This document shows positions 16,616 to 24,746 of a DNA stretch of 64,000 nucleotides, piece after piece. Made by a program: the position numbers and the translations under genes. The notes under the pieces are model-generated. The model was not told the DNA's origin. It saw nothing but the letters and a program-made list of their open reading frames with translations, and made no database searches. Source of the stretch: Chloroflexi bacterium UBA6077 (lineage in GTDB: Bacteria > Chloroflexota > UBA6077). How positions within the stretch are numbered: position 1 is the stretch's first letter; each line of letters opens with the position of its first letter. Location: the NCBI GenBank assembly GCA_002436065.1, contig DIXP01000105.1, positions 26,471 through 90,470 on the forward strand, in the 5' to 3' direction.

Positions 16616-16822
16616 CTACTCGGCCCAGCGCAAGCGCCGCAACTCTTCCGGATCCAGGTCCAGTTCATAGGTTCCAAGGCTTTCGATCAGCTCGCGGCGA
16701 CGCCGTTGCCGTATCAACTCCCGCAGGGCCAGCTCAACGGTCTCGGTCTTCGTCTTCGCCCCGATCGACTCCATAGCCATCTCCAGGAGCGCCTCGTCGA
16801 TGTCCAGCGTAGTTCTAGCCAT
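16616..16822 (-). CDS. vapB: VapB-type antitoxin
   Basis: A 68-aa ribbon-helix-helix antitoxin: MARTTLDIDEALLEMAMESI, then KTKTETVELALRELIRQRRR is the VapB/type II RHH pattern, followed by the toxin-binding tail LGTYELDLDPEELRR. The ATG at 16822 is preferred to upstream codons of the open frame because GGGAGGCAG sits at the right distance. Confidence 0.9.
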   Translation of the reverse strand: MARTTLDIDEALLEMAMESIGAKTKTETVELALRELIRQRRRRELIESLGTYELDLDPEELRRLRWAE

Positions 16823-16839
16823 GATCTGCCTCCCGTCTA

Positions 16840-16854
16840 CATATCCATTATATG
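16840..16854 (-). promoter_or_regulatory. vapBC -10 box and small palindrome
   Basis: CATAT (16840-16844) and ATATG (16850-16854) form an inverted repeat that contains TATAAT on the - strand (16847-16852), 24 bases before vapB. No clear -35 is seen. Likely VapBC binding site. Confidence 0.5.
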
Positions 16855-16965
16855 CATGGACCACTCTAGGGCGCTAGTCCCGGAAGCCACACCTGTTGTC
16901 AGAAACCATGGGCCGCTCAGCGACAGCGAGTATCACACCGACTGGCCGACACCGTCCTCACGTCC

Positions 16966-17039
16966 TTGACAGCCGACGTCCCCCATCGTATCCTTTCAGT
17001 ATCCAATCTAATGACCAAATATGCATATGTGGTCATTAG
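16966..17039 (+). promoter_or_regulatory. tetR promoter with 32-bp palindromic operator
   Basis: TTGACA (16966-16971), 17 bp, TATCCT (16989-16994). CTAATGACCA (17008-17017) and TGGTCATTAG (17030-17039) are exact complements around the self-complementary centre ATATGCATAT. The whole 32 bp is palindromic except one base pair and lies between promoter and gene. Confidence 0.8.
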
Positions 17040-17057
17040 AATGATGGCGAGGGGCAT

Positions 17058-17798
17058 ATGGCAGGTCGGGAACAGGAGACGAGTAGATCACCGAGGGGAT
17101 TGTCGAAGCGGCAGGAGCGAGCGCATCGCATCCTGGATGCTGCTGCATCGCTGATCCTGCGATGGGGCTACAACAAGACCACCATCGACGATATCGCCAG
17201 GCAGGCCGGGGTAGCCAAGGGCACCATCTACCTGCACTGGAAGACGCGCGATGAGCTGTTCAGCGCTCTCCTTCGACGGGAGCAGTTGGCTATGGGAAGG
17301 GATTTCCTGGAGCACATCACCCAGGACCCCAAAGGTGCAACCCTGCGAGGCATCTACAAGCACACGGCCCTCGCCCTCATGAAACGCCCCCTGCTGAAGG
17401 CGCTCCTCCTGGGCGACAGGGACGTTGTCGGAAAGCTGGCGGAACGCGAGCAGGGTAGCGCAGCCTATGCGGAGAAGCTCACGGGCTTCGAGGTCTACCT
17501 GGAGTTTCTGCGCGAACGTGGCCTGGTTAGGACGGATCTCAAGCCGCGAGCACAGCTGCAGATGGCGAGCGCCATCATGGTCGGGTTCTTCTTCCTTCCG
17601 ACCTTGACACCGGATGAGTACGGTCTTTCCGATGAGGAGACGGCAGATCTCATCGGGGAGACGGTGCAACGGGCCCTCGAGTCGGGTCGCGAGGTCTCAC
17701 CCGAGGAGATGCGGAGCCTCTCCGACACCTTCAAGCAGTACCTGGACCGTGTCTGGTCGATGCTAGAGGAGCAGGCGAGAGAAGAGTCGGAAGCGTGA
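17058..17798 (+). CDS. TetR/AcrR family transcriptional regulator
   Basis: A 246-aa TetR protein. The HTH reads RILDAAASLILRWGYNKTTI, then IARQAGVAKGTIYLHWKTRD (residues about 22-68). ATG 17058 follows GAGGGG. The ligand domain differs from those of the other three TetR proteins. The ABC ATPase and permease 82 bp downstream are probably its targets, together with its own promoter through the 17008-17039 palindrome. Confidence 0.9.
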   Translation: MAGREQETSRSPRGLSKRQERAHRILDAAASLILRWGYNKTTIDDIARQAGVAKGTIYLHWKTRDELFSALLRREQLAMGRDFLEHITQDPKGATLRGIYKHTALALMKRPLLKALLLGDRDVVGKLAEREQGSAAYAEKLTGFEVYLEFLRERGLVRTDLKPRAQLQMASAIMVGFFFLPTLTPDEYGLSDEETADLIGETVQRALESGREVSPEEMRSLSDTFKQYLDRVWSMLEEQAREESEA

Positions 17799-17880
17799 CT
17801 CTCCAGGGCGCGAAGGAGACTCACGTAGTCGGTGAAGGGCATGCGGTCTCGATCTCAACGAAGATGGAAGGTGTATCGCA

Positions 17881-18801
17881 ATGTCGGTAACAACGACTGC
17901 TATCTCGATATCCGGTCTGGCCAAATCCTTCGGCTCCACCCACGCCCTGGATGGCCTGGATCTCTCCGTCCACACGGGCGAGGTCCACGGCTTCCTTGGA
18001 CCCAACGGAGCAGGCAAGACCACCACCCTGCGCATCCTGTTGGGCTTGCTGAGGAAGGACGCCGGCGAGGCCAGACTTCTGGGCGGCGACCCCTGGCGCG
18101 ACGCCGTTGACCTACATCGCCGCCTGGCCTACGTCCCGGGCGATGTCGCCCTCTGGCCTGACCTCTCAGGGGGCGAGATCATCGACCTGCTGGGCAGGCT
18201 GCGAGGTGGCCTCGACCCTCAACGTCGCGCCAACCTGCTGGAGCGCTTCGATCTCGACCCCAGGAAGAGGGCCCGCACCTACTCCAAGGGCAACAGGCAG
18301 AAGGTCGCCCTCGTTGCAGCCCTCGCCTCCGATGTCGAACTGCTGCTGCTGGACGAGCCCACCTCGGGCCTCGACCCGTTGATGGAGGCGGTGTTCCGTC
18401 AGTGCATGGATGAAGAGCGGCAGAAGGGGCGCACCGTCCTGCTCTCCAGCCACATCCTCGCCGAGGTCGAGGCGATCTGCGACCGGGTGACCATCATCCG
18501 AGCTGGCCGGACGGTGGAGAGCGGCAGCCTGGCCGAACTGCGCCATCTGACTCGGACGTCGATCACGGCCGAGTTGTCGAGCCCTCCCCTCGGGCTGGCT
18601 GGCTTGCCCGGGGTACACGAGTTGCAGGTCGATGGCACCCGCGTGCGCTGCGAGGTGGACGCCGACGGGCTGGACGGCATGCTGCGTCACCTCACCGCAG
18701 CCGGCGTGCGCAGCCTGATCAGCCAGCCCCCAACGCTGGAGGATCTGTTCATGCGGCACTACGGCACCGACATACGGGAGAAGGAGGCGGTTCAGAGATG
18801 A
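17881..18801 (+). CDS. ABC transporter ATP-binding protein (near-duplicate of the one at 1307)
   Basis: A 306-aa exporter ATPase with GPNGAGKTTT, TYSKGNRQKVAL, LLLLDEPTSGLDP and LLSSHILAEVEAI in the standard order. Residues 1-230 differ from the 1307 ATPase at only about one residue in ten; divergence rises in the C-terminal 70. It overlaps the permease by 4 bp (ATGA). Its TetR partner is unrelated to that of the other copy, so the exporter was duplicated and placed under a different regulator. Confidence 0.93.
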   Translation: MSVTTTAISISGLAKSFGSTHALDGLDLSVHTGEVHGFLGPNGAGKTTTLRILLGLLRKDAGEARLLGGDPWRDAVDLHRRLAYVPGDVALWPDLSGGEIIDLLGRLRGGLDPQRRANLLERFDLDPRKRARTYSKGNRQKVALVAALASDVELLLLDEPTSGLDPLMEAVFRQCMDEERQKGRTVLLSSHILAEVEAICDRVTIIRAGRTVESGSLAELRHLTRTSITAELSSPPLGLAGLPGVHELQVDGTRVRCEVDADGLDGMLRHLTAAGVRSLISQPPTLEDLFMRHYGTDIREKEAVQR

Positions 18802-20393
18802 AAGGGGGTGATTTCGCGGGTACCGGCATTCTCATCCGTCTGTTTCTGCGCCGGGATCGCATCTGGCTGCCGATTTGGGTTCTCCTGCCTCTGCTCCTCA
18901 CTTGGGGACAGCTGTCCTTCGTCATGGCGCTCCCGGATTGGCAGGGGTTCATCGCCGAGATGAGGGCCAATCCCGTGGCTGAAGCCGTCCTCGGTCCGGT
19001 CGTGCCCATGTCCGTCGCCGGGGCGATCATCTGGCGCTCTATCGTGCAAGGTGCAATGGCGCTGGCGATTGCCAGCTTGCTCACTGTCATCCGCCATACT
19101 CGCACAGAGGAGGAGGCGGGCCGCGGCGAGCTGATCCGTGGGGGCATAGTGGGCCGTCATGCCCCCCTGACGGCCGCGTTGACGCTGACCTGCGTTGCCA
19201 GTCTGGTGGCAGGGCTGCTGGCAGCTCTACTGCTCATTGGCGCTGGGCTGCCCGCGGGCGGGTCGTTGCTGTTCGGCTTGACCATCGCGGCCGCCGGGTG
19301 GTTCTTCGCCGGGATAGGCTCCTTGAGCGCGCAGCTGCGGGAGCACGCCGGCGGCGCAAGAGGGATCGCCTTGGCGGTGTTTGGCGTGGGACTCCTGGGG
19401 TACGTCTGGAACAACACGGGCGGCGGTTACACCGGCTGGGCCTGGCTCTCGCCGCAGGGATGGTATCGGCTCACCCAGCCCTTTGCCGGCGACCATGGTT
19501 GGACCCTACTGGTGCTTGCCGTTCTGTCCGCCATTCCGGTCGCGGCGGCCTATGCCCTGTCCGCTCGCCGGGACTTCGGCACGGGTCTTCTTCCTTCACG
19601 GCTGGGACCGGCGGAGGCGGTCCCAGGTCTGCGCAGCCCGCTGGCGCTGGCCTGGCGGCTGCAAGAAGGCACCATCATCGGCTGGACGGCGGGACTGGTC
19701 TTCCTGGGCGCTGGCCTCGGCGCTGGCGTGCCCAGCGTGGCGGAGGGTCTAAGCGAGATGCTGGCGAATATCGGCAGCGGGGCTTGGACGGAACGGCTGA
19801 GCAACCGCGAAGGCTTCATGGCGGTTTCCATCTATATCGTTGCGGTGCTGATTGGGGTGACGGTCTACGCCATCACGGCGGTGCTGCGGCTGCGGACGGA
19901 GGAAACCGAGAACCGCGCCGAGCCGCTGTTGGTCCAACCGGTCAGCCGAGTTCGGTGGATGACCAGCCACCTGATCGTGGCCTTCGCCGGCTCCGCCTTC
20001 TTACTTCTGGCTTTAGGTCTGGGCGCCGGGTTGGGCTGGGGCCTCGTCGCAGGCGACGTGAGCAGCGTGCTGCCCCGGGTGCTGGGGATGAGCCTGCCCA
20101 AGATCCCCGTCGTGTGGGTGATGGTGGGGATCACGGCGATGCTGTATGGCCTGGTGCCCCGGGCGGCCTCCGTCTCGATCTGGGGCCTTTGGGCTCTGTT
20201 TGTGGTCATAGAGATGCTGTGGGAGGCTCAGGTAGTCGATTGGTCGGCGATGCGGCTCTCCCCGTTCTCCTACGCCCACTACAGTATCCCCATAGCGGAG
20301 CTACCCACCCTGCCCCTGTTCGGCTTGACCTGCCTGGCCGCGGCACTCACTGTCGCCGGGCTGGTGGGGTTCCAACGCCGCGACGTCGGCTGA
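18798..20393 (+). CDS. ABC transporter permease
   Basis: A 531-aa polytopic protein, MKGGDFAGTGILIRLFLRRD at the N-terminus, two homologous halves and about twelve hydrophobic segments. It is the full-length counterpart of the permease at 2245 and contains the segment VQPVSRVRWMTSHLIVAFAG that the other lacks. Together with the ATPase it forms an ABC-2 exporter. Confidence 0.88.
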   Translation: MKGGDFAGTGILIRLFLRRDRIWLPIWVLLPLLLTWGQLSFVMALPDWQGFIAEMRANPVAEAVLGPVVPMSVAGAIIWRSIVQGAMALAIASLLTVIRHTRTEEEAGRGELIRGGIVGRHAPLTAALTLTCVASLVAGLLAALLLIGAGLPAGGSLLFGLTIAAAGWFFAGIGSLSAQLREHAGGARGIALAVFGVGLLGYVWNNTGGGYTGWAWLSPQGWYRLTQPFAGDHGWTLLVLAVLSAIPVAAAYALSARRDFGTGLLPSRLGPAEAVPGLRSPLALAWRLQEGTIIGWTAGLVFLGAGLGAGVPSVAEGLSEMLANIGSGAWTERLSNREGFMAVSIYIVAVLIGVTVYAITAVLRLRTEETENRAEPLLVQPVSRVRWMTSHLIVAFAGSAFLLLALGLGAGLGWGLVAGDVSSVLPRVLGMSLPKIPVVWVMVGITAMLYGLVPRAASVSIWGLWALFVVIEMLWEAQVVDWSAMRLSPFSYAHYSIPIAELPTLPLFGLTCLAAALTVAGLVGFQRRDVG

Positions 20394-20422
20394 CCGACGA
20401 TCACTGCCATCCCTCAAGGTGA

Positions 20423-20457
20423 GGCGGCCCGACGAGGGCCTCTGTCGTCGGGCCGCC
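20423..20457. terminator. 13-bp hairpin between permease and hicA
   Basis: GGCGGCCCGACGA (20423-20435) pairs exactly with 20445-20457, 9-base loop. It separates convergent transcription units. Confidence 0.65.
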
Positions 20458-20483
20458 GTACGTCGATCCTTGCTGACGGCGAC

Positions 20484-20750
20484 TCAGGCGTGGTGACCCT
20501 GCGGGAGGATGGAGCCGGACGCTGAGAGGTCCCAGCGAGCCTCCCACTGTTCGCGTGTGATCCCGGCCTGTTTCAGGAGGCGGGCCAGCAGTCCGGCATC
20601 AATGTCGCTGCCGTGGGGATTGGGAAGAATCAGACGTCGAGTACCCTTCACCATGAACTCGTGGTTGCCGCCAGGATAGGGCCCGGAGAAACCCAAATGC
20701 CTGAGCGAGACAATGAAGTCGCTCCGACTGATCGGGTAGAGTCGAGGCAT
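20484..20750 (-). CDS. hicA: HicA-type mRNA interferase toxin
   Basis: An 88-aa double-stranded-RNA-binding-fold toxin. The catalytic His is in GGNHEFMVKGTRRLILPNPH, followed by DIDAGLLARLLKQAGITREQ, the classic HicA C-terminal helix. The N-terminus (ISRSDFIVSLRHLGF) matches the first helix of the family. A 12-residue tail after the family end is unusual. It shares one base with the hicB stop (TGATG). Confidence 0.88.
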   Translation of the reverse strand: MPRLYPISRSDFIVSLRHLGFSGPYPGGNHEFMVKGTRRLILPNPHGSDIDAGLLARLLKQAGITREQWEARWDLSASGSILPQGHHA

Positions 20751-20992
20751 CAGGCAACCCTTGTCACTGCCAGGGTGATGCCGTCCATGGGGGGGATGGG
20801 AAAGCTGTTGGTCAGACTGAACATGATCCAGTCCTCCAGGGCACTCTGGAGCTCCTCCCGGCAGGCTTCCAAGGTCTGCGCGTTCGCCCAGACGCCCTCC
20901 AAACTTGGTATCTCGCCGTAGTAGCTGCCGTTCTCTAGCTTCTCGTAGTTCGCCCGGCGCATCGCCGCGCGAATATAGTCCGTTAGCATCAT
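20750..20992 (-). CDS. hicB: HicB-type antitoxin
   Basis: An 80-aa protein with the partial RNase H-like HicB fold: YEKLENGSYYGEIPSLEGVW, then ANAQTLEACREELQSALEDW. There is no added C-terminal DNA-binding domain, so promoter control may rest on the complex. Two ATG codons are adjacent at 20992 and 20989, with GGGAGG 7 bases before the first. hicB precedes hicA, the reverse of the commonest order but well known. Confidence 0.85.
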   Translation of the reverse strand: MMLTDYIRAAMRRANYEKLENGSYYGEIPSLEGVWANAQTLEACREELQSALEDWIMFSLTNSFPIPPMDGITLAVTRVA

Positions 20993-21044
20993 CTCAGCCT
21001 CCCCTACTCTCGACGGCTGTCCAGAACCCCCTTGCCCTGACAAG

Positions 21045-21073
21045 AGTATACCGCTCGGCATTTGGGCGTACAA
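21045..21073 (-). promoter_or_regulatory. hicBA promoter
   Basis: On the - strand TTGTAC (21068-21073), 17 bp, TATACT (21045-21050), 52 bases before hicB. Divergent from the tetR promoter that starts at 21101. Confidence 0.55.
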
Positions 21074-21100
21074 CGTCGGTGGGAGCCGGCTCTCTGGCCA

Positions 21101-21163
21101 TTGACGGCAGACACGTAGTCGGGTATGATCCAGGTGAATAATAGACCGGCTGCCGGTTTAATA
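21101..21163 (+). promoter_or_regulatory. tetR promoter and operator
   Basis: TTGACG (21101-21106), 17 bp, TATGAT (21124-21129). A 25-bp palindrome centred on 21151 with core ACCGG-CTG-CCGGT (10 of 12 pairs) lies immediately downstream, as in the other three tetR genes. Confidence 0.7.
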
Positions 21164-21176
21164 AAGGGCGGGGACT

Positions 21177-21881
21177 ATGGCTCGAGTCGTCAACGAGAAG
21201 GAATACGCCGAGAAGCGCAACGAGATCCTCACCGCGGCCCAACGGCTGGTGCAGACCAAGGGCTACGAGCAGATGGCGATCCAGGACATCCTGGACGACC
21301 TGCAAATTTCCAAGGGGGCATTCTATCACTACTTCGGCTCCAAGCAGGCAGTGCTGGAAGCGTTGGCGGAACGCATGGTGGAGGATGCGAAACAGGCGAT
21401 CCTCCCCATCGTGCACGATCCTCACCTGCCTGCCCTGGAGAAGCTCCAGCGCTACTTCGACACGATCGTTCGCTGGAAGACCGATCGGAAGCCCTATGTT
21501 CTCGAGCTGGCGCGCGTGTGGCTTGCCGACGACAACGCCATAGTCCGCCAGAAGGTGCACGCCAACGGGGTCAAGCGCACCGCGCCCCTGCTGGCGACGA
21601 TCATCCGCCAGGGCATCCAGGAAGGCGTCTTCACGGCCTCCCTCCCCGACCAGGCCGGCGTGATCGTCCTGTCCCTCTTGGAGGACCTCAACGAAACCCT
21701 TGTCGGATTGCTCCTCTCGTTCGAGCCGAACGGTGGCGATCCGCGATGCCTCGCAGACGCCGTCGCTGCCTACACCGACGCACTGGAACGGGTGCTGGGG
21801 ACTTCCCCAGGTTCCTTGCAGATCGTCGACGTCGCAGCCCTGAAGGAGTGGACTATCTCGCCGGGAGACGACGCTTTCTGA
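21177..21881 (+). CDS. TetR/AcrR family transcriptional regulator
   Basis: A 234-aa TetR protein: EILTAAQRLVQTKGYEQMAI and LDDLQISKGAFYHYFGSKQA form the HTH. A full-length paralog of the TetR at 12687 (shared ILPIVHDPHLPALEKLQ and DDNAIVRQKV blocks). It lies 88 bp before the second rifampicin-phosphotransferase-like gene and is its probable regulator. Confidence 0.9.
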   Translation: MARVVNEKEYAEKRNEILTAAQRLVQTKGYEQMAIQDILDDLQISKGAFYHYFGSKQAVLEALAERMVEDAKQAILPIVHDPHLPALEKLQRYFDTIVRWKTDRKPYVLELARVWLADDNAIVRQKVHANGVKRTAPLLATIIRQGIQEGVFTASLPDQAGVIVLSLLEDLNETLVGLLLSFEPNGGDPRCLADAVAAYTDALERVLGTSPGSLQIVDVAALKEWTISPGDDAF

Positions 21882-21969
21882 CCGACACAGCAGTCACCTC
21901 CTCGTCGTGGCAGCTTTCGAGGAGCATGGGAGAAACGATGTTAGTTAAGCAAGGAGGTTGGTGATCGCG

Positions 21970-24738
21970 ATGGAAAGGAACGTACAGGCTCCACTGTATC
22001 TGCCCCTGGAATCGGCCGATGCGACGCTGGAGCTGGTCGGGGGCAAGGGGGCTTCGCTGGCCAGAATGGCGGTTGCCGGACTGCCGGTGCCACGCGGATT
22101 TCACCTCACCACAGCAGCCTATCGCCGCTTCGTCGAGGCCAACAGCCTGTACGAGGCGATAGTCGCGGCCGTCGCTAGCGCGGTAGTCGACGACCCCGTC
22201 TCTCTGGAGCGAGCGTCGGCGACTATCCGGTCCCTATTCGATCGTGGTTCCATGCCTGAGGATGTAGCCACGGCGATCCGCCAGGCATACGCCTCCCTCG
22301 GGCAGCCCGCCGTCGCGGTGCGCTCCAGTGCCACCGCCGAGGACCTGCCCGGCATGTCCTTCGCCGGCCAGCAGGATACCTACCTCAACGTGTACGGTGA
22401 GGACGCCCTCCTCGATGCGGTGCGCCGCTGCTGGGCCTCCCTCTGGACTGCCCGTGCCATCGGGTACCGGCTCAAGATGGGGGTGGACCAGCGCTCTGTC
22501 TCCATGGCGGTAGTGGTCCAGACCATGGTCCCCTCCGAGGTCTCGGGCGTGCTCTTCACCTCCAATCCCACGACAGGGGATCGGGATGAGTTGGTGGTCA
22601 ACGCCAGCTTCGGCCTGGGCGAGGCGGTCGTCTCGGGACAGGTGACTCCCGACTCCTTCCTGTTGGACAAGGGCAACCTGGCCGTGAAGGAGAGGGTGCT
22701 CGGGACCAAGGAGGCGGAGGTCCTCCCGTCCGAGGGACAGGGCACCACCACTCGAGAGGTCCCAGAGGAACGACGAGGGGAGGCATCTCTCTCCGAGGTG
22801 CAGCTCCGAGAGCTGGGCGAGTTGGCTCTCCAGGTGGAGCATCTCTTCGACGGCGTCCCCCAGGATATCGAGTGGGCCCTGTCCGAGGGGAGGGTCTGGC
22901 TCTTACAGTCCCGCCCGATCACGAGCCTGCCCCTCGCACCCCTCAAGAACGTCACCTGGGAGCCACCCATCCCGGGCACCAAGTGGGTCCGCCGCCAGGT
23001 CGCCGAGAACATGCCAGAGCCCCTCTCCCCACTCTTCGAGGAGCTCTACCTCCGAGAGGGGCTGGAAATCTCGATGGCAAAGGTGATCGCCAAGGCAGGG
23101 AAGTCCGACGTTGTGAGCGAGGCCGACCGGCCCTGGTACACCACGGTGAACGGCTACGCCTATCTGCGTGGCAACTTCACCATGAATTGGAAGATCGTGC
23201 GGAACATGGTCGTCGTCATGGCAAGGGGCACGATCATCCGGGCGATCTTCCAGCACGGGGTTCCATACTGGCGGGACGAGATCCTGCCGGCTCACCAGGC
23301 AACGGTGGAGCGCTGGAAGGAGTTCGATCCGACATCCGCGTCCGACGAGCAGTTGCTCGATGGAATCCGGGAGTTGGCCAGGGCGGAAGCAATGTACTGG
23401 GGAGGGACCAACTTCATCATCGCCGTCACTAGGGCCAGTGACATAGCGCTGAACCGCTTCCTCAATGGGGCCATGCGCGGAAGCGGCCTGAGCAGCGCCC
23501 TATTCCTGCGCGGCTTCCCAACAAAGGCTATGGAGGCCGAGGCGGAGTTGCAGTCCATCGCCGAGAAGGTTCGCGACTCCGAAGAGCTGCGCGAGTTGGT
23601 GGCGAGCACCCCCGTCTGGCGGCTGATGGAGGCGCTGGGTAGTAGCCACACAGGCCGTCCTGTCCAGGAGAAGGTCCAGCTCTACCTCGAGCGCTACGGC
23701 CACCAGGTCTACACTCTCGACTTCGTCACCCCCACCCAGGCGGAGGACCCAACGCCGGTGCTGTTGAGTCTCAAGGCCAAGGTGACGCAGCCAGGCCAGG
23801 ACGTGCGCGAGCGCCAGGCGGAGATGGCTCAAGAACGCGACAGGCTGGTGCAGAGGACGGCGAGCTCCCTGGACCCGGTGCGGCGGCGGCTGTTCCTGAA
23901 GATCGTTCGCTGGGCCCAGGATTTCGCCCCGTTCAGGGAGGAGGCGTTCTTCTACGTGGGTTCCGCATGGCCGCCCCTTCGGCGGCTGGCGTTGGAGCTG
24001 GGGCGGAGACTCGCAGGGGTCGGGTCGCTCGATAACCCCGACGACGTCTTCTTCCTGGAGAGCACGGAATTGATCGAAGCGAGCCAGGCGCGGGCAGCCA
24101 GCCAGGGCCGATCCGACCTCGCCCGGCTGGCGCGGGAGCGCCGGGAGCTACGCGAGGCCCGCAAACGGCTGCACCCGCCTGCAGCCGTGCCACCGTCCGC
24201 GGGGATCAAGTTCGGTCCCATCGACCTGTCCTTCCTGGAGACCCAGAAGAGGAACCTGAATGAGGGATCGATCTTGAAGGGCTTCCCTGTCAGTCCGGGC
24301 CGGGTCACCGCCCATGCCAGCGTGATCCTCTCTCCTGCCGACTTCGACAGAATGGTGCCGGACACTATCCTCGTATGCCCAACCACCACACCCGCCTGGA
24401 CCCCCCTGTTCGCCCAGGCGAGGGGTCTGGTCACCGACATCGGAGGAGTTACGGCCCACGGCTCCATCGTCGCTCGGGAGTACGGCATACCGGCGGTGAT
24501 GGGCACGGGCAACGGAACCCGGAGGATAGCCAACGGGCAGTCCGTAACCGTGGACGGAGATGCCGGCACGGTTGCCTTGGAGGGAGACGAGCGTGTCGCG
24601 GGGTCCCCTCTACTTGAGGAGATGCCCCCGTCTCGCTCTCTCACCGTGCGGAGAGGGTGGCTCGCCCTGGCCGCGGTGCTCTTGACCGCCCTCATCTGGT
24701 TGAGGCGGCGATCCAGGAGATCCACGGCCAGTCGGTGA
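21970..24738 (+). CDS. Rifampicin phosphotransferase-like enzyme with C-terminal membrane anchor
   Basis: A 922-aa paralog of the enzyme at 7607. ATP-grasp domain (VGGKGASLARMAVAGLPVPR, then VRSSATAEDLPGMSFAGQQD), variable middle domain, and phosphohistidine domain GGVTAHGSIVAREYGIPAVM with His830. After the normal end of that domain there is an extra 45 residues: a charged stretch and a single hydrophobic segment GWLALAAVLLTALIWL followed by RRRSRRS, which predicts tail anchoring with the catalytic part in the cytoplasm. ATG 21970 is 12 bases after AAGGAGG; GTG 21961 is an alternative. Substrate unproven. Confidence 0.75.
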   Translation: MERNVQAPLYLPLESADATLELVGGKGASLARMAVAGLPVPRGFHLTTAAYRRFVEANSLYEAIVAAVASAVVDDPVSLERASATIRSLFDRGSMPEDVATAIRQAYASLGQPAVAVRSSATAEDLPGMSFAGQQDTYLNVYGEDALLDAVRRCWASLWTARAIGYRLKMGVDQRSVSMAVVVQTMVPSEVSGVLFTSNPTTGDRDELVVNASFGLGEAVVSGQVTPDSFLLDKGNLAVKERVLGTKEAEVLPSEGQGTTTREVPEERRGEASLSEVQLRELGELALQVEHLFDGVPQDIEWALSEGRVWLLQSRPITSLPLAPLKNVTWEPPIPGTKWVRRQVAENMPEPLSPLFEELYLREGLEISMAKVIAKAGKSDVVSEADRPWYTTVNGYAYLRGNFTMNWKIVRNMVVVMARGTIIRAIFQHGVPYWRDEILPAHQATVERWKEFDPTSASDEQLLDGIRELARAEAMYWGGTNFIIAVTRASDIALNRFLNGAMRGSGLSSALFLRGFPTKAMEAEAELQSIAEKVRDSEELRELVASTPVWRLMEALGSSHTGRPVQEKVQLYLERYGHQVYTLDFVTPTQAEDPTPVLLSLKAKVTQPGQDVRERQAEMAQERDRLVQRTASSLDPVRRRLFLKIVRWAQDFAPFREEAFFYVGSAWPPLRRLALELGRRLAGVGSLDNPDDVFFLESTELIEASQARAASQGRSDLARLARERRELREARKRLHPPAAVPPSAGIKFGPIDLSFLETQKRNLNEGSILKGFPVSPGRVTAHASVILSPADFDRMVPDTILVCPTTTPAWTPLFAQARGLVTDIGGVTAHGSIVAREYGIPAVMGTGNGTRRIANGQSVTVDGDAGTVALEGDERVAGSPLLEEMPPSRSLTVRRGWLALAAVLLTALIWLRRRSRRSTASR

Positions 24739-24746
24739 GCAAGATC

